17,749 nucleotides of DNA, from contig JAANXG010000031.1 of NCBI GenBank assembly GCA_018263405.1, positions 1 through 17,749 of the forward strand, written 5' to 3'. Position numbers and translations under genes: made by a program. The stretch's first letter is position 1, and the number at the start of each line of letters is the position of its first letter. Shown here in pieces: positions 7,915 to 15,296 of the stretch. The notes under the pieces are model-generated. The model saw nothing but the letters and a program-made list of their open reading frames with translations. It had not been told where the DNA came from and searched no databases. The DNA comes from Gammaproteobacteria bacterium. Lineage in GTDB: Bacteria > Pseudomonadota > Gammaproteobacteria > Arenicellales > JAANXG01.

Positions 7915-9156
7915 ATGAAATCCCCAACCGCTATCGAGCTGCTGGGCGCCCTATCCCTGACAGCGGGTATGTTGTCCCTGGGCGCGGGGTCGGCGCTGGC
8001 CGAGGAGACCATCACTCTGGGCGCGGCGGTATCGCAGACCGGCAAATATTCCACCAACGGCAAGCACACGACCAACGGCTACAACCTCGCCGTCAAGCGC
8101 GTCAACGATACGGGCGGCATCGAAGTCGGCGGCAAAACCTACGTGCTGGACATTGTTTATTACGACGACGAATCCACCCCCGCGCGCGGCGCGCAGCTCG
8201 CCGAGCGGTTGATCGGCCAGGACAACGTGCAGTTTATGCTCGGCCCCTATTCATCGGGATTGACCAAGGCTATCGCGCCGGTCACCGAGAAGCACGGCAT
8301 CCCGATGGTTGAGGCCAACGGCGCGTCGCGCTCGCTGTTCGCGCAAGGCTATGAATACCTGTTCGCCGTCCTATCCACCTCCGAGCAGTATCTCGCCAGC
8401 GCCGTGGCCCTCGCCGCGGAGATGGCCGGGAAGAACGGGCGCGATCCGTCCGAGCTGAAAATCTCCGGGGCATTCGAAAACGATCCGTTCAGCCAGGACA
8501 TCCGCGCGGGGGTGATGGAGGATGCCGAAGGCTACGGCATGGAAATGGCCATCGACGAGAAGCTGCCCCCGGAACTCAACGATATGTCCGCCACCCTGAC
8601 CAAGGTGAAGGCGGTGCAGCCGGATCTGCTGGTGATCTCCGGGCACGCCAAGGGCGCCGCCCTGGGCATCCGCCAGATTTCGGATATGAAGGTGCATGTG
8701 CCGATGCTCGCGATGACCCACTGTGATTCCGCCGATATCATCGGCAAGTTCGGCTCGGACGCCGAGTACACCCTGTGCGCGGCGCAGTGGGCGCCGTCGC
8801 TGAGCTACTCGGACGAGTGGTTCGGCAGCGCCTCGGATTTCGCCGCCGATTTTGAAGCGGAATACGACTACGCGCCGCCGTACCAGGCCGCGGAGTCGGC
8901 CGCCGCGGTGCTGGTGTACGCGGACGCCATCGAGCGGGCCGGCAGCCTGGACCGCGACGCGGTGCGCGACGCCATCGCCGCCACCGACATGCAGACCTTC
9001 TACGGCAACGTGAAGTTCGACGATACCGGCAAGAACGTCGCCAAGCCCATGGTGCTGTTCCAGGTGCAGGACGGCGAATACCGCGTAGTGGCCCCGACCC
9101 GGTGGGCGAGCGCGGAGCCACGCCATCCGATTCCGCCCTGGTCGGAGCGGGAGTAG
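7915..9156 (+). CDS. Branched-chain-amino-acid type ABC transporter substrate-binding protein
   Basis: Periplasmic receptor of a HAAT-family transporter. The 413-aa product begins with a signal peptide (about residues 1-29, cleavage after SALA) and continues with TLGAAVSQTGKYSTNGKHTT, the usual ligand-binding entry of the type I periplasmic fold. YDDESTPARGAQLAERLI and FMLGPYSSGLTKAIAPV are further family signatures. The protein is acidic. ATG 7915 is chosen for its strong Shine-Dalgarno sequence; an upstream in-frame ATG at 7819 would spoil the signal peptide. Substrate is not determined; amino acids are likely, but amides or urea are also handled by this family. It is the first of five genes, followed by a 190-bp spacer. 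Confidence 0.88.
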   Translation: MKSPTAIELLGALSLTAGMLSLGAGSALAEETITLGAAVSQTGKYSTNGKHTTNGYNLAVKRVNDTGGIEVGGKTYVLDIVYYDDESTPARGAQLAERLIGQDNVQFMLGPYSSGLTKAIAPVTEKHGIPMVEANGASRSLFAQGYEYLFAVLSTSEQYLASAVALAAEMAGKNGRDPSELKISGAFENDPFSQDIRAGVMEDAEGYGMEMAIDEKLPPELNDMSATLTKVKAVQPDLLVISGHAKGAALGIRQISDMKVHVPMLAMTHCDSADIIGKFGSDAEYTLCAAQWAPSLSYSDEWFGSASDFAADFEAEYDYAPPYQAAESAAAVLVYADAIERAGSLDRDAVRDAIAATDMQTFYGNVKFDDTGKNVAKPMVLFQVQDGEYRVVAPTRWASAEPRHPIPPWSERE

Positions 9157-9210
9157 CGCTTAACGCGCACCTGAGCGGACAACCGTTGGACTCCTGAGGA
9201 AGGCGGAAAT

Positions 9211-9237
9211 GCAGATTTTGCAAGAGCGAAAATCTGC
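9211..9237 (+). other. 9-bp hairpin between binding-protein and permease genes
   Basis: gcagatttt (9211-9219) pairs with aaaatctgc (9229-9237) around a 9-nt loop. No T-run follows, so it is not a standard terminator. Such intercistronic hairpins after a binding-protein gene can protect the upstream mRNA and lower expression of the permease genes; that role here is inference. Confidence 0.5.
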
Positions 9238-9262
9238 CAGAAAACCAAGGTAAAACTTGTCG

Positions 9263-9310
9263 TGGATTCAATGATTGAATTGCTTCCTCGCTTTGCTTCT
9301 CGCCATGACG
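9263..9310 (-). repeat. Widespread bacterial intergenic repeat (CGTCAT-GCGAG...GAAGCAAT type)
   Basis: Read on the minus strand, 9277-9310 gives cgtcatggcgagaagcaaag followed by cgaggaagcaattc. This closely resembles a palindromic repeat found between genes in many unrelated bacteria. Just beside it, attcaat-g-attgaat (9266-9280) is a perfect 7-bp dyad. It lies inside the transporter operon between the binding protein and the first permease. Confidence 0.6.
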
Positions 9311-9346
9311 GCAGAGTAAGACTGAGTTAGATCTCGGAATCCGCGA

Positions 9347-10246
9347 GTGGACAACCTCGAACTGCTGATCCAGGTTCCGCAGCTCTCGCTGCAGCTCCTG
9401 ATCGACGGTATCCTGATCGGCGCCTTGTTCGCCCTGGCGGCCTACGGCATGGCTCTGGTGTGGGGCGTAATGAACATCATTAATATCGTGCAGGGCGAGT
9501 TCGTGATCCTGGGCGGCTATACCGCGCTGTTCGCCGCCCAGGCCGGCCTGACGCCGCTGGCGGGCATTCCCGCCGCGGCGTTGGTGCTGTTCGTCATCGG
9601 CTACGCGCTGTACAAGGTGGTCATCTTCCGGATCGTCGAGCGCGACCTGTTCATTTCCCTGCTGGCGACCTTCGGCCTTTCCATTCTGCTCCAGCAGTTG
9701 ATGAACGAGTCGTTCGGCGCCGACGTGCGCATCCTGGAAGCCGGGCTCGGTTCCTGGTACTTATTCGGCAATCTGGTCACCGTACCGCAAATCAAGGTGC
9801 TGGCATTCGCGCTGACGCTGGTCATCGCGGTGTTGCTGGTGTTCTTCATGCGCCGCTCGCGGATGGGTCAGGCGATCCGGGCCACAGCTCAGAACGCGCG
9901 CGCGGCGCGCATCCTGGGCGTCAAGGTCGACCATGTTTACGCCACCACCTACGCCATCAACGCGGCCGTCTGTGGGGCGGCGGGCGCGCTGGTGGTGATG
10001 AGCCTGACCATTCATCCCTATCAGGGCCTGATCTACACCGTGCGCTCATTCACCATCGTGGTGATCGCCGGCCTCGGCAACCTCCCCGGCGTGATTGCCA
10101 CGGCGTTCGGGCTTGGCGCGGCGGAGCAGTTCGCTGGGTTTATCCTCGGCGCCGAGTACCAGATGGCGTTCGTCTTTATTCTGCTGGTGGTCATCCTGGT
10201 GGGGCGCAGCCTGTTGCTGCAGCGCCGGCGCAAGACTTTGAAGTGA
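9347..10246 (+). CDS. livH: HAAT-family ABC transporter permease (LivH-like)
   Basis: Inner-membrane permease of the branched-chain amino acid type. The 299-aa product has about eight hydrophobic segments, the N-terminal GILIGALFALAAYGMALVWG and NIVQGEFVILGGY patterns, and the cytoplasmic EAA-type loop MGQAIRATAQNARAARILGV that contacts the ATPases. The GTG start at 9347 is inferred from the family N-terminus; the ribosome binding site is weak. Its stop overlaps the next gene by 4 bp (GTGA). It pairs with the following LivM-like permease. Confidence 0.9.
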   Translation: MDNLELLIQVPQLSLQLLIDGILIGALFALAAYGMALVWGVMNIINIVQGEFVILGGYTALFAAQAGLTPLAGIPAAALVLFVIGYALYKVVIFRIVERDLFISLLATFGLSILLQQLMNESFGADVRILEAGLGSWYLFGNLVTVPQIKVLAFALTLVIAVLLVFFMRRSRMGQAIRATAQNARAARILGVKVDHVYATTYAINAAVCGAAGALVVMSLTIHPYQGLIYTVRSFTIVVIAGLGNLPGVIATAFGLGAAEQFAGFILGAEYQMAFVFILLVVILVGRSLLLQRRRKTLK

Positions 10247-11289
10247 CGATGTCCCGGCAGGCCGTGCTTTATGTGGTTATCGCCGCGGCGGGGGTTGCAG
10301 CGCCGCTGCTTGGGGCCGGCTACCACGCCCAGCTTGCCCTGTTGTGGATCATGATCGTTCTCGCTCTGAGCTGGGACGTCATGGGCGGGCAGATGGGTTA
10401 CAACTCCTTCGGCAACATCACCTTTTTCGGTGTCGGCATGTACACCACCATCGTGACCCAGGTGGGGCTGTTTTACGACGTCGGCGCTTACACCCAGGCC
10501 CAGGGAGCGGCGGGGTTCGACCTGACCCTGGTTCAGTATTACCTCGGCCTGGGCGCCGGCCTGTTGTTGGCGGGCATGATCGCGGCCATGGTCGCGGCCA
10601 TGGTCGGTTCCGGTCTGTTGGGGTTGCGCGGCCACTACTTCGCCATCGGCACGCTGGGGCTCGGCATCGCCTTCGCGGAGCTCTTCGCCGGCTGGGACTG
10701 GGTCGGCGCGGGCTCGGGCATCGTGACGCCGTTGTATCCGGGCGAGGGCCTGGTGTCCCGGTCGGTGTTGTTCTACTACCTGGCCTTCGTGCTGGGAATC
10801 GCCTGCTTTTTTACCCTGAAGCGGGTATACGCCACGCGCTTCGGTCTGGCCATCAATGCCATCCGCGACGACGAGGACAAGGCCGAGGCGATGGGCCTGC
10901 ACGCCACTCGCTACAAGACCGTGGCCTGGAGCATTTCGGCGTTTTTCACCGGCATCGCGGGCGGCATCGTGGGCAACATCGTCGGGTTCATCGACCCGCG
11001 TGACGTGGCCTTCACCGGCGCGACCTACGGCGTGTGGATGATCGCGATGGCCATCCTCGGCGGCAAGGGCACGCTGTGGGGCCCGGTGATCGGCGCGGTG
11101 ATCTTCCACATCACCCAGGAGCTGTTCTGGACTTACCTGCTCGGCTGGCAGCGGGTGGCGCTGGGCTTGTTGATCGTCGTGATTGTGGTGTTTTTTCCCT
11201 CCGGCATCCTCGGCTGGCTGCGCGAGCGCTATCCCGAGCGCTTTGGCATCAAGGTGGAAACCGTGGGCGCATCGAACGGGGGGGGTTGA
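10243..11289 (+). CDS. livM: HAAT-family ABC transporter permease (LivM-like)
   Basis: Second permease of the transporter, 348 aa with about nine or ten hydrophobic segments. LivM signatures are clear: NITFFGVGMYTT, LRGHYFAIGTLGLGIAFAEL and the EAA loop NAIRDDEDKAEAMGLHATRY. The GTG at 10243 overlaps the livH stop; ATG 10249 two codons later is an alternative. The stop codon shares a base with the start of the first ATPase (TGATG). The C-terminal tail (RYPERFGIKVETVG) is cytoplasmic and unremarkable. Confidence 0.9.
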   Translation: MTMSRQAVLYVVIAAAGVAAPLLGAGYHAQLALLWIMIVLALSWDVMGGQMGYNSFGNITFFGVGMYTTIVTQVGLFYDVGAYTQAQGAAGFDLTLVQYYLGLGAGLLLAGMIAAMVAAMVGSGLLGLRGHYFAIGTLGLGIAFAELFAGWDWVGAGSGIVTPLYPGEGLVSRSVLFYYLAFVLGIACFFTLKRVYATRFGLAINAIRDDEDKAEAMGLHATRYKTVAWSISAFFTGIAGGIVGNIVGFIDPRDVAFTGATYGVWMIAMAILGGKGTLWGPVIGAVIFHITQELFWTYLLGWQRVALGLLIVVIVVFFPSGILGWLRERYPERFGIKVETVGASNGGG

Positions 11290-12029
11290 TGGCGCTGCTC
11301 GACGTGAGGCGGGTCGGCAAGGCCTTCGGCGGCGTGCACGCCAACAGCGATATCTCCATGACCGTGGAACCGGGCGCGATCGTCGGCCTCATCGGCCCGA
11401 ACGGTTCGGGCAAGACGACCTTGTTCAACTCCATCGTCGGTCACCATCCCATCGACGGCGGCGAGATCTATTTCGACGGCCGGCCGATCTCCAAACTAAG
11501 GACTTCGGCCATCGCCCGGCGCGGCCTGCTGCGCACTTTCCAGCAGACGCGCATCTACGCCCGGATGAACTGCACGAGGAACATGCTGGTCAGCGAACCG
11601 CACCGCGGCGAGGGCGTGCTGGATATGTTCCGGAAACACGAGGCCGAGCGCCATGAACACGCCGAGCAATTACTGGAGTTCGCCGGGCTGTACGACAAGC
11701 GTTTGTTGTATGCCGGCGACCTGTCCTTCGGTCAACAGAAGCTGTTGGAGTTCGCGATGGCCTTGATGAACGAACCGACCATGCTGCTGCTGGACGAGCC
11801 GACCGCCGGCATCAACCCCACACTGATCAACGGGCTGATCGACCGGCTGCAACGCGCCAACGAGGAGCGCGGCGTGACGCTGTTGGTCATCGAGCACAAT
11901 ATGCGGGTGATCATGAACCTGGCCGAGCGCATTTACTGCCTGTCCCATGGCCGTCTGTTGGCGAAGGGGCCGCCCCGGGAGATCCGCGACAATCGGAATG
12001 TGATCGACGCGTATCTCGGGGGGCAATGA
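11289..12029 (+). CDS. livG: HAAT-family ABC transporter ATP-binding protein (LivG-like)
   Basis: First nucleotide-binding subunit, 246 aa. Walker A GPNGSGKT (36-43), signature LSFGQQK (145-151; this variant is normal in the LivG branch), Walker B MLLLDEP (165-171) and H-loop histidine H203 (IEHNM) are intact. The start ATG 11289 overlaps the livM stop; the open frame extends far upstream (to 11034) but that part is antiparallel-free shadow of livM. The LivG identity is supported by the FQQTRIYARM region and the C-terminal DAYLGG. Confidence 0.92.
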   Translation: MALLDVRRVGKAFGGVHANSDISMTVEPGAIVGLIGPNGSGKTTLFNSIVGHHPIDGGEIYFDGRPISKLRTSAIARRGLLRTFQQTRIYARMNCTRNMLVSEPHRGEGVLDMFRKHEAERHEHAEQLLEFAGLYDKRLLYAGDLSFGQQKLLEFAMALMNEPTMLLLDEPTAGINPTLINGLIDRLQRANEERGVTLLVIEHNMRVIMNLAERIYCLSHGRLLAKGPPREIRDNRNVIDAYLGGQ

Positions 12030-12871
12030 CGATGACGACGTCCGACTCCGGCAGTGTGGATACGGTATTGAGCGTCGACGCGATCGCGAACGAAGCCGCG
12101 GCGCTCATCGAGAACCGACCAGGCGTCGAGGCGCTGGATAAGCTGGTGGCGGGCGAAACGGCCGTCCGTATCGATAATCTGCGCGCCGGCTACGGACGCC
12201 TGGAAATCCTCCACGATTTTAATCTGCGCGCCGGCAAGGGCCAGGCATTGTGCCTCATCGGCCCGAACGGGGCGGGCAAGTCCACGGTACTGCATGCCCT
12301 CTACGGGTTCACGCGCATTTACCGTGGCACGATCCACGCATCGGACACCGACATCACCGGCTTGAGCGCCAACCGGAAGCTCAAGCGCGTCGGGATTGCC
12401 TATGTGCTGCAGGACAATTCCGTGTTTCCGGACATGAGCGTGGAAGAGAACCTATTCATGGGCGGCTACCTGCTGAACAGCCGCGACCAAGCCAAGGCCG
12501 CCGCCGACCACGTGCTGGAACGTTACCCGCGGCTGAAAGAGCGGCGGCGTCACAAGGCCGGTGTCCTGTCCGGTGGCGAGCGCCGCATCCTGGAGATCTC
12601 CCGCGCCCTCATCATGGACCCCGGGATACTGTTGATCGACGAACCCTCCATCGGCCTGGAGCCGCGCTACATCGACATGGTCTTCGAGCTGCTCGACGAC
12701 CTCAAGAAAATCGAGGGCAAGACCATCGTCATGGTCGAACAGAACGCCAGGAAGGGGCTGCGGTTCGCCGACATCGGCTACGTCCTCGTCTCCGGGCAAC
12801 TCGTGATGGCCGGCAGCGGCGACCAGGTCTTGAACGACCCCTCTGTCGGCCGCTTGTTCTTAGGGGGTTAA
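12026..12871 (+). CDS. livF: HAAT-family ABC transporter ATP-binding protein (LivF-like)
   Basis: Second nucleotide-binding subunit. Walker A GPNGAGKST (79-87), signature LSGGE (181-185), Walker B ILLIDEP (201-207) and the VEQN sequence at the H-loop place, which is usual for LivF. The product of 281 aa carries an extra N-terminal stretch of about 45 residues before VRIDNLRAGYG, where LivF proteins normally begin. ATG 12026 overlaps the livG stop (ATGA), supporting it, but a GTG at 12146 would give a standard-length LivF. It ends the transporter operon; no terminator is obvious in the 88 bp before the convergent doxX gene. Confidence 0.9.
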   Translation: MTMTTSDSGSVDTVLSVDAIANEAAALIENRPGVEALDKLVAGETAVRIDNLRAGYGRLEILHDFNLRAGKGQALCLIGPNGAGKSTVLHALYGFTRIYRGTIHASDTDITGLSANRKLKRVGIAYVLQDNSVFPDMSVEENLFMGGYLLNSRDQAKAAADHVLERYPRLKERRRHKAGVLSGGERRILEISRALIMDPGILLIDEPSIGLEPRYIDMVFELLDDLKKIEGKTIVMVEQNARKGLRFADIGYVLVSGQLVMAGSGDQVLNDPSVGRLFLGG

Positions 12872-12959
12872 GGGCTCGCGCAAAATGCGGGAACGATCTA
12901 TGCTTCTTGAGGAGTGTCTGCCTACTACCGAAGTCAGCCGTCGAACCTCCGCGAAGCGG

Positions 12960-13355
12960 TCAACGTCCGTTGACGCTGATCCGTCCCGGCCCCGTAAAAA
13001 CCAGGGCGACGGCGGTGAACAGGTACATTCCCTGCAATTCCAGCTGCCAGCCGCCGACGTTGTTCAATTGGAATAATTCATTGAGATGGGCCAGCCAAAA
13101 TGCGAACAGCATGTTGACGGCGATCAGCGCCGCCCCAAGACGGGCATACCATCCGACAATCAACGCCAGCGGCCCGATTACCTCGCCCAAGTAGACCCCG
13201 TAGGCCACAACCGCCGGCAGCCCGACCGGCACCAACATGCCCTCTATCCCTCCGACGCCGGCCGTGATCTTGGGGATGCCGTGCAAGAGGATCAGCACGC
13301 CGAGGGTTAGCCGCATGATCAGTTTGCCGAAGTCTTCTGTCTGTTGCGCGCTCAT
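12960..13355 (-). CDS. DoxX family membrane protein
   Basis: A 131-aa integral membrane protein with four hydrophobic helices. The N-terminal LIMRLTLGVLILLHGIPKI and GEVIGPLALIVGWYARLGA are typical of the DoxX family, whose members have been linked to quinone-related redox chemistry; the role of this one is unknown. ATG 13355 is chosen because AGGAGG (13362-13367, minus strand) sits 6 nt upstream. The open frame extends to 13469 but that part covers the leader and repeat D. It converges with livF. Confidence 0.8.
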   Translation of the reverse strand: MSAQQTEDFGKLIMRLTLGVLILLHGIPKITAGVGGIEGMLVPVGLPAVVAYGVYLGEVIGPLALIVGWYARLGAALIAVNMLFAFWLAHLNELFQLNNVGGWQLELQGMYLFTAVALVFTGPGRISVNGR

Positions 13356-13382
13356 AAGTTGCCTCCTAAAGGTTTGAAGATG

Positions 13383-13411
13383 TGAGCCCCTTTTGGGGAC
13401 TTTTTGGCTCA
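13383..13411. other. Hairpin in the doxX leader
   Basis: tgagcc (13383-13388) pairs with ggctca (13406-13411); an alternative inner stem cccc-tttt-gggg lies inside the loop. The two stems compete for part of the same sequence. On the minus strand this would be in the doxX 5' leader, about 30-55 nt before the start codon. A regulatory role is only a guess. Confidence 0.3.
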
Positions 13412-13439
13412 TCACCTCCCCCTGGGGACGATGTCGGAT

Positions 13440-13536
13440 CCGTGCAAGCCGCGGCAAGAATAACACCATCGATGCGGTAAGTGCTCAATTACCCCACATG
13501 ATCGCCGGCACTGCACGGACTTTTTAGGAGTTACTC
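13440..13536. repeat. Long-hairpin intergenic repeat, copy D (outer arms without the core)
   Basis: ccgtgcaag at 13440-13448 resembles the short outer arm, and ccccacatgatcgccggcac followed by tgcacggacttttt (13493-13525) matches the long outer arm of copies A and C. The 27-bp inverted arms and the 54-nt core are absent; about 45 nt of unrelated sequence lies between. It lies between the divergent-side doxX leader and the 3' end of nhaD (13618). I see no gene in 13356-13617. Confidence 0.6.
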
Positions 13537-13617
13537 GCCGCGCCGATGCTTATTGTTACCGGACTTGCGCCGCGCGCTGCTGGCGTTCGGTTCCCGGAAA
13601 TGCCGTGGACCCCGCCT

Positions 13618-15069
13618 TCAGAACAGGTGCCGATTCAGCAGCATGTGGACCGCAATGCCGGCGGCGTACCCCACGGCGATGGCCCAGGTCCACTTTAAAT
13701 GCGTCATGAAAGTGTAGATGCCGCGGGCCTGTCCCATGACGGCGACGCCCGCCACCGAGCCGATGGACAAGAGCGATCCCCCGACGCCGGCCGTTAGCGT
13801 GACCAGCAACCATTGTCCGGAGTTCATCGCCGGGTCCATGGTCAGCACGGCGAACATGACCGGGATGTTGTCGAGCAGGGCGGATACCAAGCCGACGAGG
13901 ATGTTGGCGTACGTCGTGCCGAGATCCACGTAGAAAATTTCCGAGACCGTGGCAAGATATCCCAGCGCTCCGAGGCCGCCCACGCATAGAATAATGCCAT
14001 AGAAGAACATTAAGGTATCCCACTCGGCACGTTCCAGGGATTTGAAGATGTTGTACCGCATGGCGCGGCTATAGTCGTAGCCCCCCTGGTCGTAACTTTC
14101 CATCGACAGTGCGGTATCCCCCAGGTCCTCGTCGCCGGGACGGGGCAGTAGTTTGTCCCGCTGTTTCAGGTAGTAACCGAACAGTTTCAAAAGACCCAGG
14201 CCCGTCATCATGCCGATCACCGGCGGCAGGTGCAGCACATTGTGGAACGATACCGCCATGGCAATGGTCGCGATGAACAGTCCCACCACAAACCACGCGC
14301 CGTGTGCGAGCGAGGCTTCCTCCTGCAGCGGATCGGGTTGTTGCCTGGGGATCTTCAGCGACATGATGAACGCCGGGATGATCCAGTTGACGGTGGAAGG
14401 AACGATCAGCGAGAAGAACTGCAGAAAATCAAGCTTGCCCTCTTGCCAGACCATCAATGTCGTGATGTCGCCGAACGGACTGAATGCCCCGCCTGCGTTC
14501 GCCGCGACAACGATATTAATGCACCCCAGGGCGACAAAACCGTGGTACTTGCCCCCGACCGCCATGATCACCGTGGCCATCAGCAGTGCCGTGGTCAGGT
14601 TGTCGGCAACCGGTGAAATAACAAAAGCCAGTAATCCGGTGATCCAGTAAATCACCAGCAGTGAAAAACCCCGGTTGACGAGCCAGGCACGGAGCGTGTC
14701 GAACACGCCGCGTTCCTCCATGGCATTGATATAAGTCATCGCAGCCAGCAAGAACAGGAAAAGCTCCCCATACTCGAGCAGGTTGTGGCGAACAATGGCC
14801 GAAGCGGCTTCGGTTTGTCCTGCCGCGGTGTAGGCCACGGACACCAACAGCCAGATAATGCCCGCCACGACCATGACTGGCTTGGACTTGCGCAGATGAA
14901 TGGTTTCCTCGCTGATAACGAGTGCATAAGCGGCGACAAAAAATACAATGCTGACAATGCCCGTCCAATGCGCCGTGAAATCCAGGGTGCTGTCCGTGGC
15001 CGCCGCCAAGGCCGGGAAAGGGATGAGGGTCAGGATCAATGCGGAGAGCTTTGGAGTCACGGTTTTCAT
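13618..15069 (-). CDS. nhaD: NhaD-type Na+/H+ antiporter
   Basis: Inner-membrane cation/proton antiporter for sodium and pH homeostasis. The 483-aa product has an N-terminal signal-like helix and about a dozen membrane segments. Residues that I recall as functionally important in Vibrio cholerae NhaD are present: E102, S152 and D156 in ISPVADNLTT, N191 and D201-T203-T204 in NAGGAFSPFGDITT, E348 in AEWDT, D-N near 399-400 in ALLDNIPV, and the two serines of SLLSIGS. ATG 15069 is preferred to the far upstream in-frame start at 15132. An acidic loop (GDEDLGDTALSMESYDQGGY) lies before the second half. It is divergent from a second NhaD. Confidence 0.92.
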   Translation of the reverse strand: MKTVTPKLSALILTLIPFPALAAATDSTLDFTAHWTGIVSIVFFVAAYALVISEETIHLRKSKPVMVVAGIIWLLVSVAYTAAGQTEAASAIVRHNLLEYGELFLFLLAAMTYINAMEERGVFDTLRAWLVNRGFSLLVIYWITGLLAFVISPVADNLTTALLMATVIMAVGGKYHGFVALGCINIVVAANAGGAFSPFGDITTLMVWQEGKLDFLQFFSLIVPSTVNWIIPAFIMSLKIPRQQPDPLQEEASLAHGAWFVVGLFIATIAMAVSFHNVLHLPPVIGMMTGLGLLKLFGYYLKQRDKLLPRPGDEDLGDTALSMESYDQGGYDYSRAMRYNIFKSLERAEWDTLMFFYGIILCVGGLGALGYLATVSEIFYVDLGTTYANILVGLVSALLDNIPVMFAVLTMDPAMNSGQWLLVTLTAGVGGSLLSIGSVAGVAVMGQARGIYTFMTHLKWTWAIAVGYAAGIAVHMLLNRHLF

Positions 15070-15120
15070 GTCAAAAGCGTATCCTTTTTGTGAATTTCGC
15101 GCGTCTCGCGGTGCCAAGGT

Positions 15121-15149
15121 AGCATAGCCCACCTCGCGGGTGTTTTGAA
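15121..15149 (-). promoter_or_regulatory. Putative nhaD promoter with overlapping dyad
   Basis: On the minus strand TTCAAA (15144-15149) and TATGCT (15121-15126) are separated by 17 bp, placing a start near 15114. The -35 box is half of a perfect dyad tttgaa-cac-ttcaaa (15144-15158), bordered by ggg and ccc. This could be an operator; the regulator is unknown. Confidence 0.42.
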
Positions 15150-15184
15150 CACTTCAAATACCCAACACGATTGCGTATGGTTTA

Positions 15185-15271
15185 CTAGTGCCATTCCCGG
15201 TGAGATAGGCCTTGCGGCTCACCGCTTTCCGGGCCGCTGAACGTTACAATATCAGTGACGGGGTACACTAG
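15185..15271. repeat. Small REP/MITE-like palindromic element
   Basis: An 87-bp segment bounded by ctagtg and cactag. It contains cggtgag (15198-15204) pairing with ctcaccg (15218-15224), with cccgg and ccggg further out. Its right end, acggggtacactag (15258-15271), occurs inverted at 1925-1938 beside the broken cyclotransferase. It lies in the nhaD-nhaD intergenic region and includes tacaat (15245-15250), a possible -10 box for the gene at 15297. No transposase is present. Confidence 0.45.
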
Positions 15272-15296
15272 ACCCTAGCGAGGAGAGTGAATCGCG

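Noticed and set aside
8371..9126. Minus-strand open frame of 251 codons opposite the binding-protein gene
   Set aside because: Low-complexity shadow translation rich in Gly, Arg and His; no start signal.
10033..11109. Long minus-strand open frame of 358 codons opposite the permease genes
   Set aside because: Composition is a high-GC shadow rich in His, Arg and Gln with no domain; the plus strand encodes clear permeases there.
11289..12029. Non-canonical ABC signature LSFGQ in the first ATPase
   Set aside because: Variants at this position are normal in LivG-type ATPases, so it is not evidence of lost activity.
13383..13405. cccc-tttt-gggg followed by ttttt as a rho-independent terminator
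   Set aside because: The stem is only 4 bp and no plus-strand gene ends just upstream.
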